From contig NZ_JANUXX010000009.1 of assembly GCF_024814375.1 (NCBI RefSeq), forward strand, positions 1 to 60,459: 60,459 nucleotides of DNA. The letters run 5' to 3'. Below, piece by piece: positions 9,193 through 19,356 of the stretch (its first letter is position 1; the number at the start of each line of letters is the position of its first letter). Both the position numbers and the translations under genes were made by a program. Source of the stretch: Streptococcus sciuri (GTDB lineage Bacteria > Bacillota > Bacilli > Lactobacillales > Streptococcaceae). The notes beneath the pieces are model-generated. The model was not told the DNA's origin. It did no database searches and was given only the letters and a program-made list of their open reading frames with translations.

Positions 9193-12100
9193 GTGGTTGA
9201 CGTAAATCGTTTTAAAAGTATGCAAATCACATTAGCCTCACCAAGTAAGGTTCGTTCATGGTCTTATGGTGAAGTTAAAAAACCTGAAACAATCAACTAC
9301 CGTACGCTAAAACCAGAGCGTGAAGGGCTTTTTGATGAAGTTATCTTTGGCCCTACAAAAGACTGGGAATGTGCGTGTGGTAAGTACAAGCGTATCCGCT
9401 ACAAAGGGATTATCTGTGACCGTTGTGGTGTCGAAGTAACGCGTGCCAAGGTTCGTCGCGAACGCATGGGACATATAGAGCTTAAAGCTCCAGTGTCACA
9501 CATTTGGTATTTCAAAGGGATTCCGAGTCGTATGGGACTTACTCTTGATATGAGTCCACGTGCGCTTGAGGAGGTCATCTATTTTGCAGCTTATGTAGTG
9601 ATTGATCCCAAAGAGACACCGCTTGAGCCTAAGTCGCTACTTACTGAGCGTGAGTATCGTGAAAAATTACAAGAATATGGCTATGGATCTTTTGTTGCCA
9701 AAATGGGTGCGGAAGCTATCCAAGATCTCTTAAAGCGTGTCGATTTAGATGCTGAAATTGCTGAACTTAAAGAAGAACTCAAAACAGCGACAGGTCAAAA
9801 GCGTGTTAAAGCAGTTCGTCGCTTAGATGTTTTAGATGCTTTCAAGAAATCTGGTAATAAACCAGAATGGATGGTACTGAACATTCTACCTGTTATCCCA
9901 CCAGACCTTCGCCCAATGGTACAACTTGATGGCGGACGTTTTGCAGCCAGTGACTTGAATGATCTCTATCGTCGTGTTATCAATCGTAACAATCGTCTTG
10001 CTCGTCTTTTGGAGTTGCATGCGCCTGGTATCATTGTGCAAAATGAAAAACGGATGCTCCAAGAAGCTGTGGATGCCTTGATTGACAATGGTCGCCGTGG
10101 TCGTCCTATTACAGGACCAGGTAGTCGCCCCCTCAAGTCTCTTAGCCACATGCTAAAAGGGAAACAAGGTCGCTTTCGTCAAAATTTGCTCGGTAAACGT
10201 GTTGACTTCTCAGGACGTTCCGTTATCGCTGTTGGTCCGACTCTTAAAATGTATCAATGTGGTGTGCCACGGGAGATGGCAATTGAGCTTTTCAAGCCGT
10301 TTGTTATGCGTGAAATTGTCGCTAATGGCTTAGCAGGAAATGTCAAAGCAGCCAAACGTATGGTTGAGCGTGGTGATGAACGCATTTGGGATATTTTAGA
10401 GGAGGTCATCAAAGAACATCCAGTCCTTCTTAACCGTGCACCTACTCTTCACCGCCTTGGGATTCAAGCTTTTGAGCCAGTTCTTATTGATGGTAAGGCA
10501 CTTCGTCTCCATCCACTTGTCTGTGAAGCCTACAACGCTGACTTTGACGGGGACCAAATGGCGATTCACGTGCCCCTATCTGAAGAAGCACAAGCTGAAG
10601 CTCGTCTTCTTATGCTTGCTGCTGAACATATCCTTAATCCAAAAGATGGTAAGCCAGTTGTTACTCCATCTCAAGACATGGTACTTGGTAACTACTACCT
10701 CACTATGGAAGATACGGGTCGTGAGGGAGAAGGCATGGTCTTTAAAGACCGTGACGAAGCCGTTATGGCTTACCGTAATGGTTATGTTCACTTGCATACA
10801 CGTGTAGGGATAGCGGTTGATTCTATGCCAAATAAACCTTGGACACCTGAGCAACAACATAAAATCATGGTGACAACTGTCGGAAAAATTCTCTTTAACG
10901 ACATTATGCCTGATGATTTGCCTTACCTTATCGAGCCAACTAATGCTAATTTGACGGAAAAGACACCTGATAAGTATTTCTTAGAGCCAGGTCAAGATAT
11001 ACAAGCGGTGATTGATAGTTTAGAACTTAATACACCGTTTAAGAAGAAAAATCTTGGAAATATCATTGCTGAAACCTTCAAACGTTTTCGTACAACAGAA
11101 ACATCAGCCTTTCTTGACCGTTTGAAAGACCTTGGTTACTATCATTCAACGCTCGCTGGTTTGACTGTTGGGATTGCAGACATCCCAGTTATTGATAATA
11201 AGCAAGAAATTATCGATAATGCTCACAGCAAAGTCGAACAAATCAATAAAGCTTTCCGTCGTGGTTTGATGACTGATGATGATCGTTATGTTGCCGTTAC
11301 AACAACATGGCGTGAAGCTAAAGAAGAGCTTGAACAACGTCTGATTGAAACACAAGATCCTAAGAACCCTATCGTTATGATGATGGACTCAGGAGCTCGT
11401 GGTAACATTTCCAACTTCTCCCAACTTGCTGGTATGCGTGGTTTGATGGCGGCGCCAAACGGTCGTATCATGGAATTGCCTATTCTATCTAACTTCCGTG
11501 AAGGTTTGTCAGTCCTTGAAATGTTCTTCTCAACTCACGGTGCCCGTAAAGGTATGACAGATACAGCCCTCAAGACTGCCGACTCAGGTTATCTGACACG
11601 TCGTTTGGTAGATGTTGCTCAAGACGTTATCATTCGTGAGGACGACTGTGGTACTGATCGTGGTCTTACAATTACTGCTATTACAGATGGCAAGGAAGTC
11701 ACTGAAACACTGGAAGAGCGTCTTAATGGTCGCTATACCAAGAAAACAGTTAAGCACCCTGAAACCGGTGAGGTGATTGTTGGTTCCGATACCTTGATTA
11801 CCGAGGATTTGGCAGCGAAGATTGTGGCTGCTGGTGTTGAGAAAGTGACTATCCGCTCCGTCTTTACATGTAATACTCGTCATGGTGTTTGTCGTCATTG
11901 CTATGGTATCAACCTAGCAACAGGAGATGCGGTTGAAGTTGGTGAAGCAGTTGGTACTGTCGCAGCCCAATCTATCGGTGAACCTGGTACACAGCTTACC
12001 ATGCGTACTTTCCACACGGGTGGTGTGGCATCGAATACAGACATCACGCAAGGTCTTCCTCGTATCCAAGAAATTTTTGAAGCACGTAACCCTAAAGGGG

Positions 12101-12828
12101 AAGCAGTTATCACAGAGGTCAAAGGTGAAGTGACTGCTATTGAAGAAGATGCAGCAACTCGTACAAAGAAAGTATTTGTTAAAGGCAAAACAGGCGAGGG
12201 AGAGTACGTTGTGCCGTTTACCGCTCGTATGAAAGTTGAAGTTGGTGATAAAGTGCATCGAGGGACACCACTTACAGAAGGTTCTATACAACCTAAACGC
12301 CTTCTCGAAGTGCGTGATACTTTGTCTGTTGAAACTTATCTCCTTGCCGAAGTGCAAAAAGTTTACCGTAGCCAAGGGGTGGAAATTGGTGATAAGCACA
12401 TTGAGGTCATGGTACGTCAGATGCTTCGAAAAGTTCGTGTTATGGATCCAGGCGATACAGAACTTCTCCCAGGAACATTGATGGACATTTCAGACTTCAC
12501 AGATGCCAATAAGGATATACTCATCTCCGGAGGTATCCCTGCGACAGCTCGCCCAGTTCTTATGGGAATTACCAAAGCCTCACTTGAAACAAACTCATTC
12601 TTATCTGCTGCTTCTTTCCAAGAAACAACACGTGTGCTTACAGACGCAGCTATCCGAGGTAAGAAAGATCACCTCCTTGGTCTTAAAGAAAATGTCATCA
12701 TTGGTAAAACCATCCCAGCAGGTACTGGTATGGCACGCTACCGCAATATTGAACCTTTGGCAATCAATGAAGAAGAATCAGCTGAGGAAGCTCTAGCAGA
12801 AGAAATAGTCGCCCAAGAGACACGCTAA
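9193..12828 (+). CDS. rpoC: DNA-directed RNA polymerase beta-prime subunit
   Basis: The beta-prime subunit, 1211 residues, carries the catalytic magnesium site [10 protein letters not shown] (D450, D452, D454). The N-terminal zinc ribbon uses C60, C62, C75 and C78, and a second cysteine cluster near residues 818-900 (EDDCGTDRG, then [13 protein letters not shown]) is also complete. The bridge-helix and trigger-loop regions are present ([38 protein letters not shown]). The start is GTG at 9193, with AGAAAGGT upstream. It follows rpoB and shares its promoter. I see no strong terminator in the 90 bases after the stop, so some read-through into the cupin gene is possible. Confidence 0.99.
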   Translation: MVDVNRFKSMQITLASPSKVRSWSYGEVKKPETINYRTLKPEREGLFDEVIFGPTKDWECACGKYKRIRYKGIICDRCGVEVTRAKVRRERMGHIELKAPVSHIWYFKGIPSRMGLTLDMSPRALEEVIYFAAYVVIDPKETPLEPKSLLTEREYREKLQEYGYGSFVAKMGAEAIQDLLKRVDLDAEIAELKEELKTATGQKRVKAVRRLDVLDAFKKSGNKPEWMVLNILPVIPPDLRPMVQLDGGRFAASDLNDLYRRVINRNNRLARLLELHAPGIIVQNEKRMLQEAVDALIDNGRRGRPITGPGSRPLKSLSHMLKGKQGRFRQNLLGKRVDFSGRSVIAVGPTLKMYQCGVPREMAIELFKPFVMREIVANGLAGNVKAAKRMVERGDERIWDILEEVIKEHPVLLNRAPTLHRLGIQAFEPVLIDGKALRLHPLVCEAYNADFDGDQMAIHVPLSEEAQAEARLLMLAAEHILNPKDGKPVVTPSQDMVLGNYYLTMEDTGREGEGMVFKDRDEAVMAYRNGYVHLHTRVGIAVDSMPNKPWTPEQQHKIMVTTVGKILFNDIMPDDLPYLIEPTNANLTEKTPDKYFLEPGQDIQAVIDSLELNTPFKKKNLGNIIAETFKRFRTTETSAFLDRLKDLGYYHSTLAGLTVGIADIPVIDNKQEIIDNAHSKVEQINKAFRRGLMTDDDRYVAVTTTWREAKEELEQRLIETQDPKNPIVMMMDSGARGNISNFSQLAGMRGLMAAPNGRIMELPILSNFREGLSVLEMFFSTHGARKGMTDTALKTADSGYLTRRLVDVAQDVIIREDDCGTDRGLTITAITDGKEVTETLEERLNGRYTKKTVKHPETGEVIVGSDTLITEDLAAKIVAAGVEKVTIRSVFTCNTRHGVCRHCYGINLATGDAVEVGEAVGTVAAQSIGEPGTQLTMRTFHTGGVASNTDITQGLPRIQEIFEARNPKGEAVITEVKGEVTAIEEDAATRTKKVFVKGKTGEGEYVVPFTARMKVEVGDKVHRGTPLTEGSIQPKRLLEVRDTLSVETYLLAEVQKVYRSQGVEIGDKHIEVMVRQMLRKVRVMDPGDTELLPGTLMDISDFTDANKDILISGGIPATARPVLMGITKASLETNSFLSAASFQETTRVLTDAAIRGKKDHLLGLKENVIIGKTIPAGTGMARYRNIEPLAINEEESAEEALAEEIVAQETR

Positions 12829-12918
12829 CATAAAAAGCAAGTTTAGAATAAGTCAAGAGCAATAAATCTATAGTAAAATCTTTGCTATTGAAATGATTGT
12901 GGAAATGAGGTAAAAGTG

Positions 12919-13359
12919 ATGAAATATCAGGATAAAGCAACATTCGATCAGTTCAATTACTTTGGACAAGGAGAGAGTAACGATGCTTATTCTAGTTATT
13001 TTATTGGACAATCTTATTTAAAGGCACTGGGTGCGACAAGTAATCAGGAGATTGCACTTACTAATGTGACCTTTGAACCTGGTTGTCGCAACAACTGGCA
13101 TATTCACAAGGCGAGTCGTGGTGGTGGGCAAATCTTGATATGTACCGCTGGTGAGGGTTGGTATCAGGAAGAAGGAAAACCTGCTATGTCGCTTAAAGAA
13201 GGAACGGTCGTTATCATACCAGCTAACGTCAAGCATTGGCATGGAGCCAAGAGTGACTCGTGGTTTAGTCATATTGCCCTTGGTGTTCCTGGTGAAGATA
13301 CTGAAAATATCTGGCTAGAAGAAGTCTCCGATGAAGCTTATCTGACTTTGAAGGACTAA
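12919..13359 (+). CDS. Cupin-domain protein
   Basis: A small single-domain cupin of 146 residues. The metal-binding pattern is visible as WHIHKASRGGGQ (motif 1 with two His and a Q in place of the usual E) and HWHGAKSD (motif 2 His). The family includes small oxidoreductases and binding proteins of varied function, so the substrate is unknown. An in-frame GTG lies three codons further left at 12916, but the GAGG at 12907-12910 is better spaced for ATG 12919. It is followed 21 bases later by an aldo/keto reductase and then a carboxymuconolactone decarboxylase gene, a trio that often travels together and suggests detoxification or side-reaction metabolism (inference). Confidence 0.88.
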   Translation: MKYQDKATFDQFNYFGQGESNDAYSSYFIGQSYLKALGATSNQEIALTNVTFEPGCRNNWHIHKASRGGGQILICTAGEGWYQEEGKPAMSLKEGTVVIIPANVKHWHGAKSDSWFSHIALGVPGEDTENIWLEEVSDEAYLTLKD

Positions 13360-13380
13360 ACTATCAATTAAGGAGGAAAA

Positions 13381-14223
13381 ATGGACTACGTTACTTTATC
13401 AAACGGTCTCAAAATGCCTATTTTAGGATTTGGCGTCTATCAAATACCAGATTTAAAAGAGTGTGAACGTGTGGTTAGAGATGCTATTGATACTGGTTAT
13501 CGCTTGATTGATACTGCTCAAGCTTATGGAAATGAAGAAGCAGTTGGTAAGGCTATCCAACATTCACAGGTCAAACGAGAAGAATTTTTCCTTACCAGTA
13601 AAATATGGATTAGCAATTTCGGCTATGAAAAAGCTAAAGCATCTATTGAAAAAAGCCTTGATAATCTGAAAACGGATTATATTGATCTCATGCTCTTACA
13701 TCAGCCTTTTAACGACTATTACGGTGCTTACCGAGCTCTGGAGGAATACTATAAGGCTGGGAAAATAAAAGCTATTGGTGTGAGTAATTTCAGCCCAGAC
13801 CGTTTGGCAGATTTGGCTATTTTCGAGGAGATTACTCCGATGGTTAATCAAGTAGAGACTCATGTTTTTCATCAGCAGATAGAGGCACAAAAGACGATGG
13901 CTGAGTATGGTGTTCAGATAGAATCGTGGGGACCCTTTGCAGAAGGGAAAAATAATCTCTTTACCAATGACGTCTTGCTTGCCATAGGTAAAAAATATAA
14001 TAAATCAGCCGCACAGGTGGCTCTGCGTTACTTGATTCAACAGGGAATCGTAGCGATTCCTAAGACAGTTCATAAAGAGCGCATGGTACAAAATATGGCT
14101 ATTTTTGACTTCACACTGAGTGAGGAAGATATGGTGGCGATTCTCCAGTTAGATCAACGAGAAAGCCAATTTTTATCACATGTTGATCCAGAGACGGTAA
14201 AAAGATTAGCTTCACTACACTGA
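13381..14223 (+). CDS. Aldo/keto reductase
   Basis: An NADPH-dependent reductase of carbonyl groups, 280 residues, the usual length of the 2,5-diketo-D-gluconate reductase type. The catalytic tetrad can be placed at D44, Y49, K74 and H107 (DTAQAYG, TSKIW, LLHQPF). The phosphate-binding end IAIPKTVHKERM is present near residue 225. A strong ribosome site AAGGAGG precedes ATG 13381. It is the middle gene of the cupin / reductase / decarboxylase trio, and the next gene starts 19 bases after its stop. The natural substrate cannot be read from sequence. Confidence 0.93.
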   Translation: MDYVTLSNGLKMPILGFGVYQIPDLKECERVVRDAIDTGYRLIDTAQAYGNEEAVGKAIQHSQVKREEFFLTSKIWISNFGYEKAKASIEKSLDNLKTDYIDLMLLHQPFNDYYGAYRALEEYYKAGKIKAIGVSNFSPDRLADLAIFEEITPMVNQVETHVFHQQIEAQKTMAEYGVQIESWGPFAEGKNNLFTNDVLLAIGKKYNKSAAQVALRYLIQQGIVAIPKTVHKERMVQNMAIFDFTLSEEDMVAILQLDQRESQFLSHVDPETVKRLASLH

Positions 14224-14242
14224 GTTGGAGGAAAGAAATATT

Positions 14243-14566
14243 ATGGTAAAACAGACAGCAGGGCGTGATCAGCTAGGAGATTTTGCGCCCATATTTGCAG
14301 AACTCAATGACGATGTTCTCTTTGGTCAGGTCTGGTCACGTGAGCAAGAGTTGTCTCCCAAATTACGCTCTATTGTAACGGTTACAGCTCTTATGACACA
14401 AGGCAGTTTTGAGCAGCTGGAGTATCATTTGACAACAGCGAAGCAAAATGGTGTCACCAAAGAAGAGATAGCAGAGATTATTACCCATGTAGCTTTTTAT
14501 ATCGGTTGGCCAAAAGCTTGGTCAGCTTTCAATCGAGCTAAAACTATTTGGGAGGATGAGATGTAA
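14243..14566 (+). CDS. Carboxymuconolactone decarboxylase family protein
   Basis: A 107-residue single-domain member of the CMD/AhpD-like family. The recognisable stretch is the middle helix pair with SPKLRSIVTVTALMTQGSFE and the following EIAEIITHVAFYIGWPKAWS. The redox CxxC of the AhpD branch is absent, so this is the CMD-like branch without a peroxidatic pair. An in-frame TTG lies at 14225, but it overlaps the ribosome site. GGAGG at 14227-14231 is correctly spaced for ATG 14243, which I chose. It is the last gene of the trio and is followed at once by a strong terminator. Confidence 0.92.
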   Translation: MVKQTAGRDQLGDFAPIFAELNDDVLFGQVWSREQELSPKLRSIVTVTALMTQGSFEQLEYHLTTAKQNGVTKEEIAEIITHVAFYIGWPKAWSAFNRAKTIWEDEM

Positions 14567-14569
14567 GAG

Positions 14570-14596
14570 ACGGCTTGCTTTTTGCAAGCCGTTTTT
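14570..14596 (+). terminator. Terminator after the cupin/reductase/decarboxylase trio
   Basis: ACGGCTTGC pairs with GCAAGCCGT (9 bp, 5-nt T loop), followed by a T run at 14592-14596. Confidence 0.93.
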
Positions 14597-14619
14597 GGTT
14601 GTTACATCAAAGCTCTAAA

Positions 14620-14648
14620 GTGACAAAATAGTCTAAAAACGTTATACT
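14620..14648 (+). promoter_or_regulatory. Promoter of polA, giving a leaderless transcript
   Basis: GTGACA (14620-14625), a 17-bp spacer and TATACT (14643-14648). The ATG of polA begins only seven bases after the -10 hexamer, so transcription should start at or next to the start codon. No ribosome site is visible. Confidence 0.75.
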
Positions 14649-14654
14649 AAAAGC

Positions 14655-17300
14655 ATGGTAGACAAGAAAAAATTATTGTTGATTGACGGTTCATCTGTGG
14701 CTTATCGTGCATTTTTTGCACTATCCAAACAGATTGAGCATTTTAAAACCCAAAATGGTCTGCATACGAATGCTATTTATGGTTTTCACTTGATGTTAAA
14801 CCACTTGCTAGATCGTATAGAGCCGACGCATGTTTTGGTGGCTTTTGATGCGGGCAAGACTACTTTTAGAACGGATATGTACAGTGCTTACAAGGCAGGG
14901 CGGGCTAAGACACCAGAAGAGTTTCGGGAGCAATTGCCTTACATTCGTGAGTTATTGACACATTTAGGTATTTGTTACTATGATTTAGCACAGTATGAGG
15001 CAGATGACATCATTGGAACGGTTGATAAACTGGCTGAAGATGCAAAAAATTATGATGTGACGATTGTTTCAGGGGATAAAGACCTTATTCAGCTGACGGA
15101 TAAGAATACGGTCGTTGAGATCTCTAAAAAAGGTGTAGCTGAGTTTGAGAGATATACACCAGACTATCTCGAGGAAAAAATGGGCATTACACCGAGCCAA
15201 TTTATTGATCTCAAAGCACTTATGGGTGATAAGTCAGATAATATTCCAGGCGTTAGTAAGATTGGTCAAAAAACGGCACTTAAGCTTTTGCTAGATTATG
15301 GCAGTTTAGAGGGAGTTTATGAGCATATTGATGAGATGAAAGCATCCAAGATGAAAGAAAATCTCATCAACGAAAAGGAAAAAGCCTTTCTCTCAAAGAC
15401 CTTAGCGACTATTAATACCAAAGCACCGATTACTGTTGGGCTTGAGGATATTGTCTATAAGGGTTCTAACGTAAAAACTTTGTCTGCTTTTTACGATGAG
15501 ATGAACTTTAAACAGTTCAAAGCAAATCTTGTTACAGATGAACCACGAGAGGATTTTGAGGTTGCTTATCAAGTAATTGATGATGCGAGTGACTTGTCTG
15601 AGGCTATGTTCTCAGAGGAGACATTTTATTACTTTGAAATATTGGGCGATAACTACCACGTAGAAAATATTGTCGGCTTTTCTTGGGGTGATGCTAAGCA
15701 GATTTACGCTTCTAACAATCTTGATGTACTTACCAGTCCACTCTTTAGACAAGCCTTGAGCAGTCCGATAAAGACTTACGATTTTAAGCGTACCAAAGTG
15801 TTGCTTAATCGTTTAACGATTGCCTTGGAGGATGTTTCTTTTGATAGTCGTCTGGCTAAATATCTCCTCTCAACTGTCGAGGATAATACGGTAGCCACCA
15901 TTGCTAGGCTTTATACAAACTATACTTTAGCATCAGATGAGGTGGTCTATGGCAAGGGGGTTAAGCGTGCTGTGCCTGCTAAGGAGACTTTATTGGCTCA
16001 TCTAGCTAAGAAAGTCAAGGTTTTGCAAGCTTCGGAACAGACCATGCTAGATAAGCTTGATTGTCATCAACAAAAAGCACTTCTATTTGAGATGGAGCAA
16101 CCTTTAGCTAAGGTTCTCGCCAAGATGGAAATCGCAGGGATAACTGTTCGAAGAGATACTTTGCGAGAAATGGAACGTGAGAATCAAGGGGTTATTGATC
16201 AATTAACCAAGGAAATCTACGAATTGGCTGGTGAGGAGTTTAACATCAACTCACCTAAACAGTTAGGCATCCTACTTTTTGAAAAGCTAGGCTTGCCTGT
16301 GGAGATGACTAAGAAAACAAAGACAGGATATTCAACAGCCGTGGATGTGCTTGAACGTTTGGCACCTATCTCGCCACTTGTCACCAAGATTTTGGAGTAC
16401 CGTCAGATTACCAAACTTCAGTCCACCTATATTGTGGGGCTTCAGGATGCTATTTTAGAGGATGGCAAGATTCATACACGTTATATCCAAGATTTGACAC
16501 AGACCGGACGTCTCTCAAGTGCTGATCCAAATCTGCAAAACATCCCAATTCGTCTGGAGGCTGGACGTCTCATCCGCAAGGCTTTTGTCCCATCTGGGGA
16601 GAATGAAGTTCTGCTAAGCTCAGATTATTCGCAAATTGAATTGCGTGTTTTAGCCCATATCTCTGGGGATGAACATTTGATACAAGCTTTTAATGAGGGA
16701 GCTGATATTCATACCTCAACAGCTATGCGTGTTTTTGGGATTACAAAAGCAGAGGATGTGACGGCAAATGACCGCAGAAATGCTAAAGCAGTGAACTTTG
16801 GAATTGTCTATGGCATTTCAGATTTTGGTTTAGCTAATAACCTCGGTATTCCACGAAAGACAGCCAAGCGCTATATTGAGACTTATTTCGATCGTTATCC
16901 AGGTATTAAGGATTACATGAAGCGTGTAGTACGTGAGGCTAGAGATAAGGGATACGTTGAGACATTGTTTAATCGGCGTCGTGAGTTACCAGATATCAAC
17001 TCTCGCAACTTTAATGTGCGTCATTTTGCAGAGCGTACAGCTATCAACTCTCCTATTCAGGGTTCAGCTGCTGATATTTTAAAGATTGCAATGATCAACT
17101 TGGACAAGGCATTAGAGAAAGGGAACTACAAAGCTAAGATGTTGCTACAAGTACATGATGAAATTGTCCTTGAGGTACCAAAAGATGAGTTAAGCGACAT
17201 TAAACGTTTAGTAACTGAGACGATGGAGTCCGCCTTGTGCTTGTCTGTTCCTTTGATTGCTGATGAGAGTGATGGCAAGACTTGGTATGATGCAAAATAA
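14655..17300 (+). CDS. polA: DNA polymerase I
   Basis: The repair and Okazaki-fragment polymerase, 881 residues. An N-terminal 5'-3' flap nuclease domain (about residues 1-290, LLLIDGSSVAYRAFFAL) is complete. The middle 3'-5' exonuclease-like domain lacks the DxE metal residues, as is normal in Gram-positive Pol I, so no proofreading is expected. The polymerase domain has motif A SDYSQIELR (D657), the O-helix region RRNAKAVNFGIVYG, and motif C QVHDEIVLE (D835). The start at 14655 matches the family N-terminus and falls at the predicted transcription start. A CoA-binding protein gene follows 15 bases after the stop. Confidence 0.97.
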   Translation: MVDKKKLLLIDGSSVAYRAFFALSKQIEHFKTQNGLHTNAIYGFHLMLNHLLDRIEPTHVLVAFDAGKTTFRTDMYSAYKAGRAKTPEEFREQLPYIRELLTHLGICYYDLAQYEADDIIGTVDKLAEDAKNYDVTIVSGDKDLIQLTDKNTVVEISKKGVAEFERYTPDYLEEKMGITPSQFIDLKALMGDKSDNIPGVSKIGQKTALKLLLDYGSLEGVYEHIDEMKASKMKENLINEKEKAFLSKTLATINTKAPITVGLEDIVYKGSNVKTLSAFYDEMNFKQFKANLVTDEPREDFEVAYQVIDDASDLSEAMFSEETFYYFEILGDNYHVENIVGFSWGDAKQIYASNNLDVLTSPLFRQALSSPIKTYDFKRTKVLLNRLTIALEDVSFDSRLAKYLLSTVEDNTVATIARLYTNYTLASDEVVYGKGVKRAVPAKETLLAHLAKKVKVLQASEQTMLDKLDCHQQKALLFEMEQPLAKVLAKMEIAGITVRRDTLREMERENQGVIDQLTKEIYELAGEEFNINSPKQLGILLFEKLGLPVEMTKKTKTGYSTAVDVLERLAPISPLVTKILEYRQITKLQSTYIVGLQDAILEDGKIHTRYIQDLTQTGRLSSADPNLQNIPIRLEAGRLIRKAFVPSGENEVLLSSDYSQIELRVLAHISGDEHLIQAFNEGADIHTSTAMRVFGITKAEDVTANDRRNAKAVNFGIVYGISDFGLANNLGIPRKTAKRYIETYFDRYPGIKDYMKRVVREARDKGYVETLFNRRRELPDINSRNFNVRHFAERTAINSPIQGSAADILKIAMINLDKALEKGNYKAKMLLQVHDEIVLEVPKDELSDIKRLVTETMESALCLSVPLIADESDGKTWYDAK

Positions 17301-17315
17301 ACTAGAGGAGATTTT

Positions 17316-17753
17316 ATGACCTATCATTTTCAAAATCCAGATCAAAAAACAATCACTGACTATATCACATCTAGTAAAACAATCGCAGTTGTTGGATTGT
17401 CCAATCGTACAGAAAGTGCAGCTTACAATGTAGCAAAAGTCATGCAAGATGCAGGTTATACCATTATCCCTATCAATCCAAATCTTGTTGGAGAGACACT
17501 TTTAGGAGAGACCGTTTATGCTCGTTTGCAAGATGTAGAGCAACCGATTGATATTGTCGATGTCTTTCGACGTAGTGCCTTTTTACCGGATGTAGCAAAA
17601 GATTTTGTTGAGGCTAAGGCTGGTATTTTTTGGGCGCAGCTTGGACTTGAAAGTCAAGAAGCAGAAGCTATCTTACGTGAGAATGGAGTCCAATCCATTG
17701 TTATGAATAAATGTTTAAAACTTGAATATCAAGCATTAAAAAGAGAAGCATAA
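17316..17753 (+). CDS. CoA-binding domain protein, YccU type
   Basis: A 145-residue protein with a single Rossmann-like CoA-binding domain: TIAVVGLSNRTESAAYNVA near residue 23 and IIPINPNLVGETLLGE near 51. The role is not established in the family; many homologues are simply listed as CoA-binding. It sits directly after polA and before perR, as in other streptococci, and is probably co-transcribed with polA (15-base gap, ribosome site GAGGAGA). The last codons form the left arm of the terminator. Confidence 0.92.
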   Translation: MTYHFQNPDQKTITDYITSSKTIAVVGLSNRTESAAYNVAKVMQDAGYTIIPINPNLVGETLLGETVYARLQDVEQPIDIVDVFRRSAFLPDVAKDFVEAKAGIFWAQLGLESQEAEAILRENGVQSIVMNKCLKLEYQALKREA

Positions 17754-17771
17754 GAGTACTTCTCTTTTTTT
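17740..17771 (+). terminator. Terminator of the polA operon
   Basis: AAAGAGAAG (inside the end of the coding region) pairs with CTTCTCTTT, with a T run to 17771. Confidence 0.85.
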
Positions 17772-17829
17772 GAACGCATTGATATAAGGTTGAGAATAAA
17801 ACTCTAATGTGGGCAGATAATTGCTTTTT

Positions 17830-17838
17830 TGTTATAAT
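17830..17838 (+). promoter_or_regulatory. Extended -10 promoter of perR
   Basis: TGTTATAAT is a perfect extended -10 element without a clear -35, about 28 bases before the chosen ATG. The ribosome site AAAGGAGGAGG follows at 17854-17864. Confidence 0.7.
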
Positions 17839-17865
17839 AGAGGCGACAAGAGAAAGGAGGAGGTT

Positions 17866-18333
17866 ATGGAGAGTCAGGTATCACCACGTTCAACGAGAGC
17901 TTATGCACATGTCCTAGATCATCTGCGTGCAAAGCGTATCCGAATGACAGAAACACGCAGGGCGATTATTGCTTATATGGTTGATAGCAAAGAGCATCCT
18001 AGTGCTGAGAAGATTTATAGAGATCTCCTTCCACTTTACCCAAGTATGAGCCTTGCGACAGTTTACAATAACCTAAAGGTTCTGGTAGATGAGGGCTTTG
18101 TGGAGGAGATAAAGATTAGCAATGACAGTACCACTTACTATGATTTTATGGGGCATGACCATATTAACATTGTTTGTGAGTTGTGTGGAAGGATTGTTGA
18201 TTTTATGGACGTTGAGCTACTGGATATTTCTCAGGAAGCTTATGAACAAACTCAATTTAAAATTACGAAGTTACAGCTTTTAGCGTATGGGCTTTGTCCA
18301 GAATGCCAAAAAAAGAAAGCTAACAATAGATAA
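17866..18333 (+). CDS. perR: Peroxide-responsive repressor PerR, Fur family
   Basis: A 155-residue Fur-family regulator. The winged-helix part holds RMTETRRAIIAYM and HPSAEKIYRDLL, followed by the recognition helix SMSLATVYNNLKVL. The dimer domain holds the metal-ligand His cluster GHDHINIVC and two CxxC pairs (CELC and CPEC) for the structural zinc. It closely matches streptococcal PerR from memory, which senses peroxide through oxidation of metal-bound histidines. The open frame extends further left to 17821, but ATG 17866 has an excellent ribosome site, so I start there. The adjacent hslO redox chaperone may be functionally linked. Confidence 0.93.
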   Translation: MESQVSPRSTRAYAHVLDHLRAKRIRMTETRRAIIAYMVDSKEHPSAEKIYRDLLPLYPSMSLATVYNNLKVLVDEGFVEEIKISNDSTTYYDFMGHDHINIVCELCGRIVDFMDVELLDISQEAYEQTQFKITKLQLLAYGLCPECQKKKANNR

Positions 18334-18365
18334 AAAACCTTTTATGCTTAGCATAAAGGGTTTTT
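18333..18365. terminator. Shared terminator between perR and dusB
   Basis: AACCTTTTATGC pairs with GCATAAAGGGTT around a TTA loop. A run on the left and T run on the right make it work for both convergent genes. Confidence 0.9.
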
Positions 18366-19356
18366 AATATTGAGAACGCAAACTAGCAAAGAGCTTGTGC
18401 ACTTCATCGACGGTTTGCGCACGAGAGACAGCACCACGGATTTTAGCGGCGCCTGAAGTACCTCGTAAATAGTGTGGAGCTAAGCCTCGAAATTCTCTGA
18501 CAGCGATGGCTTCACCTTTTAGTTGGCTAAGGCGCATCAGGTGTTCTTCTGCAATGTCTAGCATTTTATCAAATGGTAGATCATCTAGTTCCTCACCTGT
18601 TTCAAAGTAGTGATTGATTTGGGTAAAGATATAAGGGTTACTGCGTGCACCACGTCCAATCATAACCGCATCAGCGCCAATAGTTTCAATCATAAATTTG
18701 GCATCTTGCACAGTGCGGATATCTCCATTTGCAATAAAAGGGATTGCTGTAATAGCTTTTGCGACCTTAGCTAGAGTTTTGTGGTCACAAGTACCTGTAT
18801 ACATCTGTTCGCGCGTGCGTCCGTGCATAGCAAGAGCGTCCACACCAGCCGACTCAGCGGCTAGGGCATTTTCAACAGCCAGAGAGCTATCAGACCAGCC
18901 TGTACGCATTTTGACTGTAAGGGGAATGTCAAGAACTGATTTGACGGTATTCACCACTTGATAAATCTTTTCAGGGTTTTTAAGCCACATAGCACCTGCT
19001 TCGTTTTTGACGATTTTATTGACAGGACAACCCATGTTGATATCGACAAGGTCAGCCTTGGTATTTTTTTGGATGAACTCAGCAGCGCGAGCCAGACTGT
19101 CGGCGTCATTTCCAAAGAGCTGGATAGAGACAGGATGCTCCCCCTCGTCAATATGCAACATGTGTAGTGTTTTTTCGTTATTGTACTGAATTCCCTTATC
19201 AGATACCATCTCCATAACGACAAGTCCTGCACCAAATTCTTTAGCAATGGTACGAAAAGCGGAGTTGGTAACACCAGCCATGGGTGCTAAGACTGTGCGG
19301 TGAGGGATTTCAACTGTTCCAATATAAAATGAACTACTCAGATTCAGTTTTGTCAT
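18364..19356 (-). CDS. dusB: tRNA-dihydrouridine synthase
   Basis: An FMN enzyme that reduces specific uridines in tRNA D-loops using NADPH. The 330 residues have the TIM-barrel start [13 protein letters not shown], the active-site cysteine C110 in [17 protein letters not shown], and the FMN phosphate site GDIRTVQDA and [12 protein letters not shown]. It is the DusB-like branch by length and by the C-terminal helical domain ending near [11 protein letters not shown]. Its start ATG 19356 lies 23 bases inside the end of hslO, so the two form a tightly packed operon with hslO first. The final codon overlaps the convergent terminator. Confidence 0.95.
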   Translation of the reverse strand: MTKLNLSSSFYIGTVEIPHRTVLAPMAGVTNSAFRTIAKEFGAGLVVMEMVSDKGIQYNNEKTLHMLHIDEGEHPVSIQLFGNDADSLARAAEFIQKNTKADLVDINMGCPVNKIVKNEAGAMWLKNPEKIYQVVNTVKSVLDIPLTVKMRTGWSDSSLAVENALAAESAGVDALAMHGRTREQMYTGTCDHKTLAKVAKAITAIPFIANGDIRTVQDAKFMIETIGADAVMIGRGARSNPYIFTQINHYFETGEELDDLPFDKMLDIAEEHLMRLSQLKGEAIAVREFRGLAPHYLRGTSGAAKIRGAVSRAQTVDEVHKLFASLRSQY

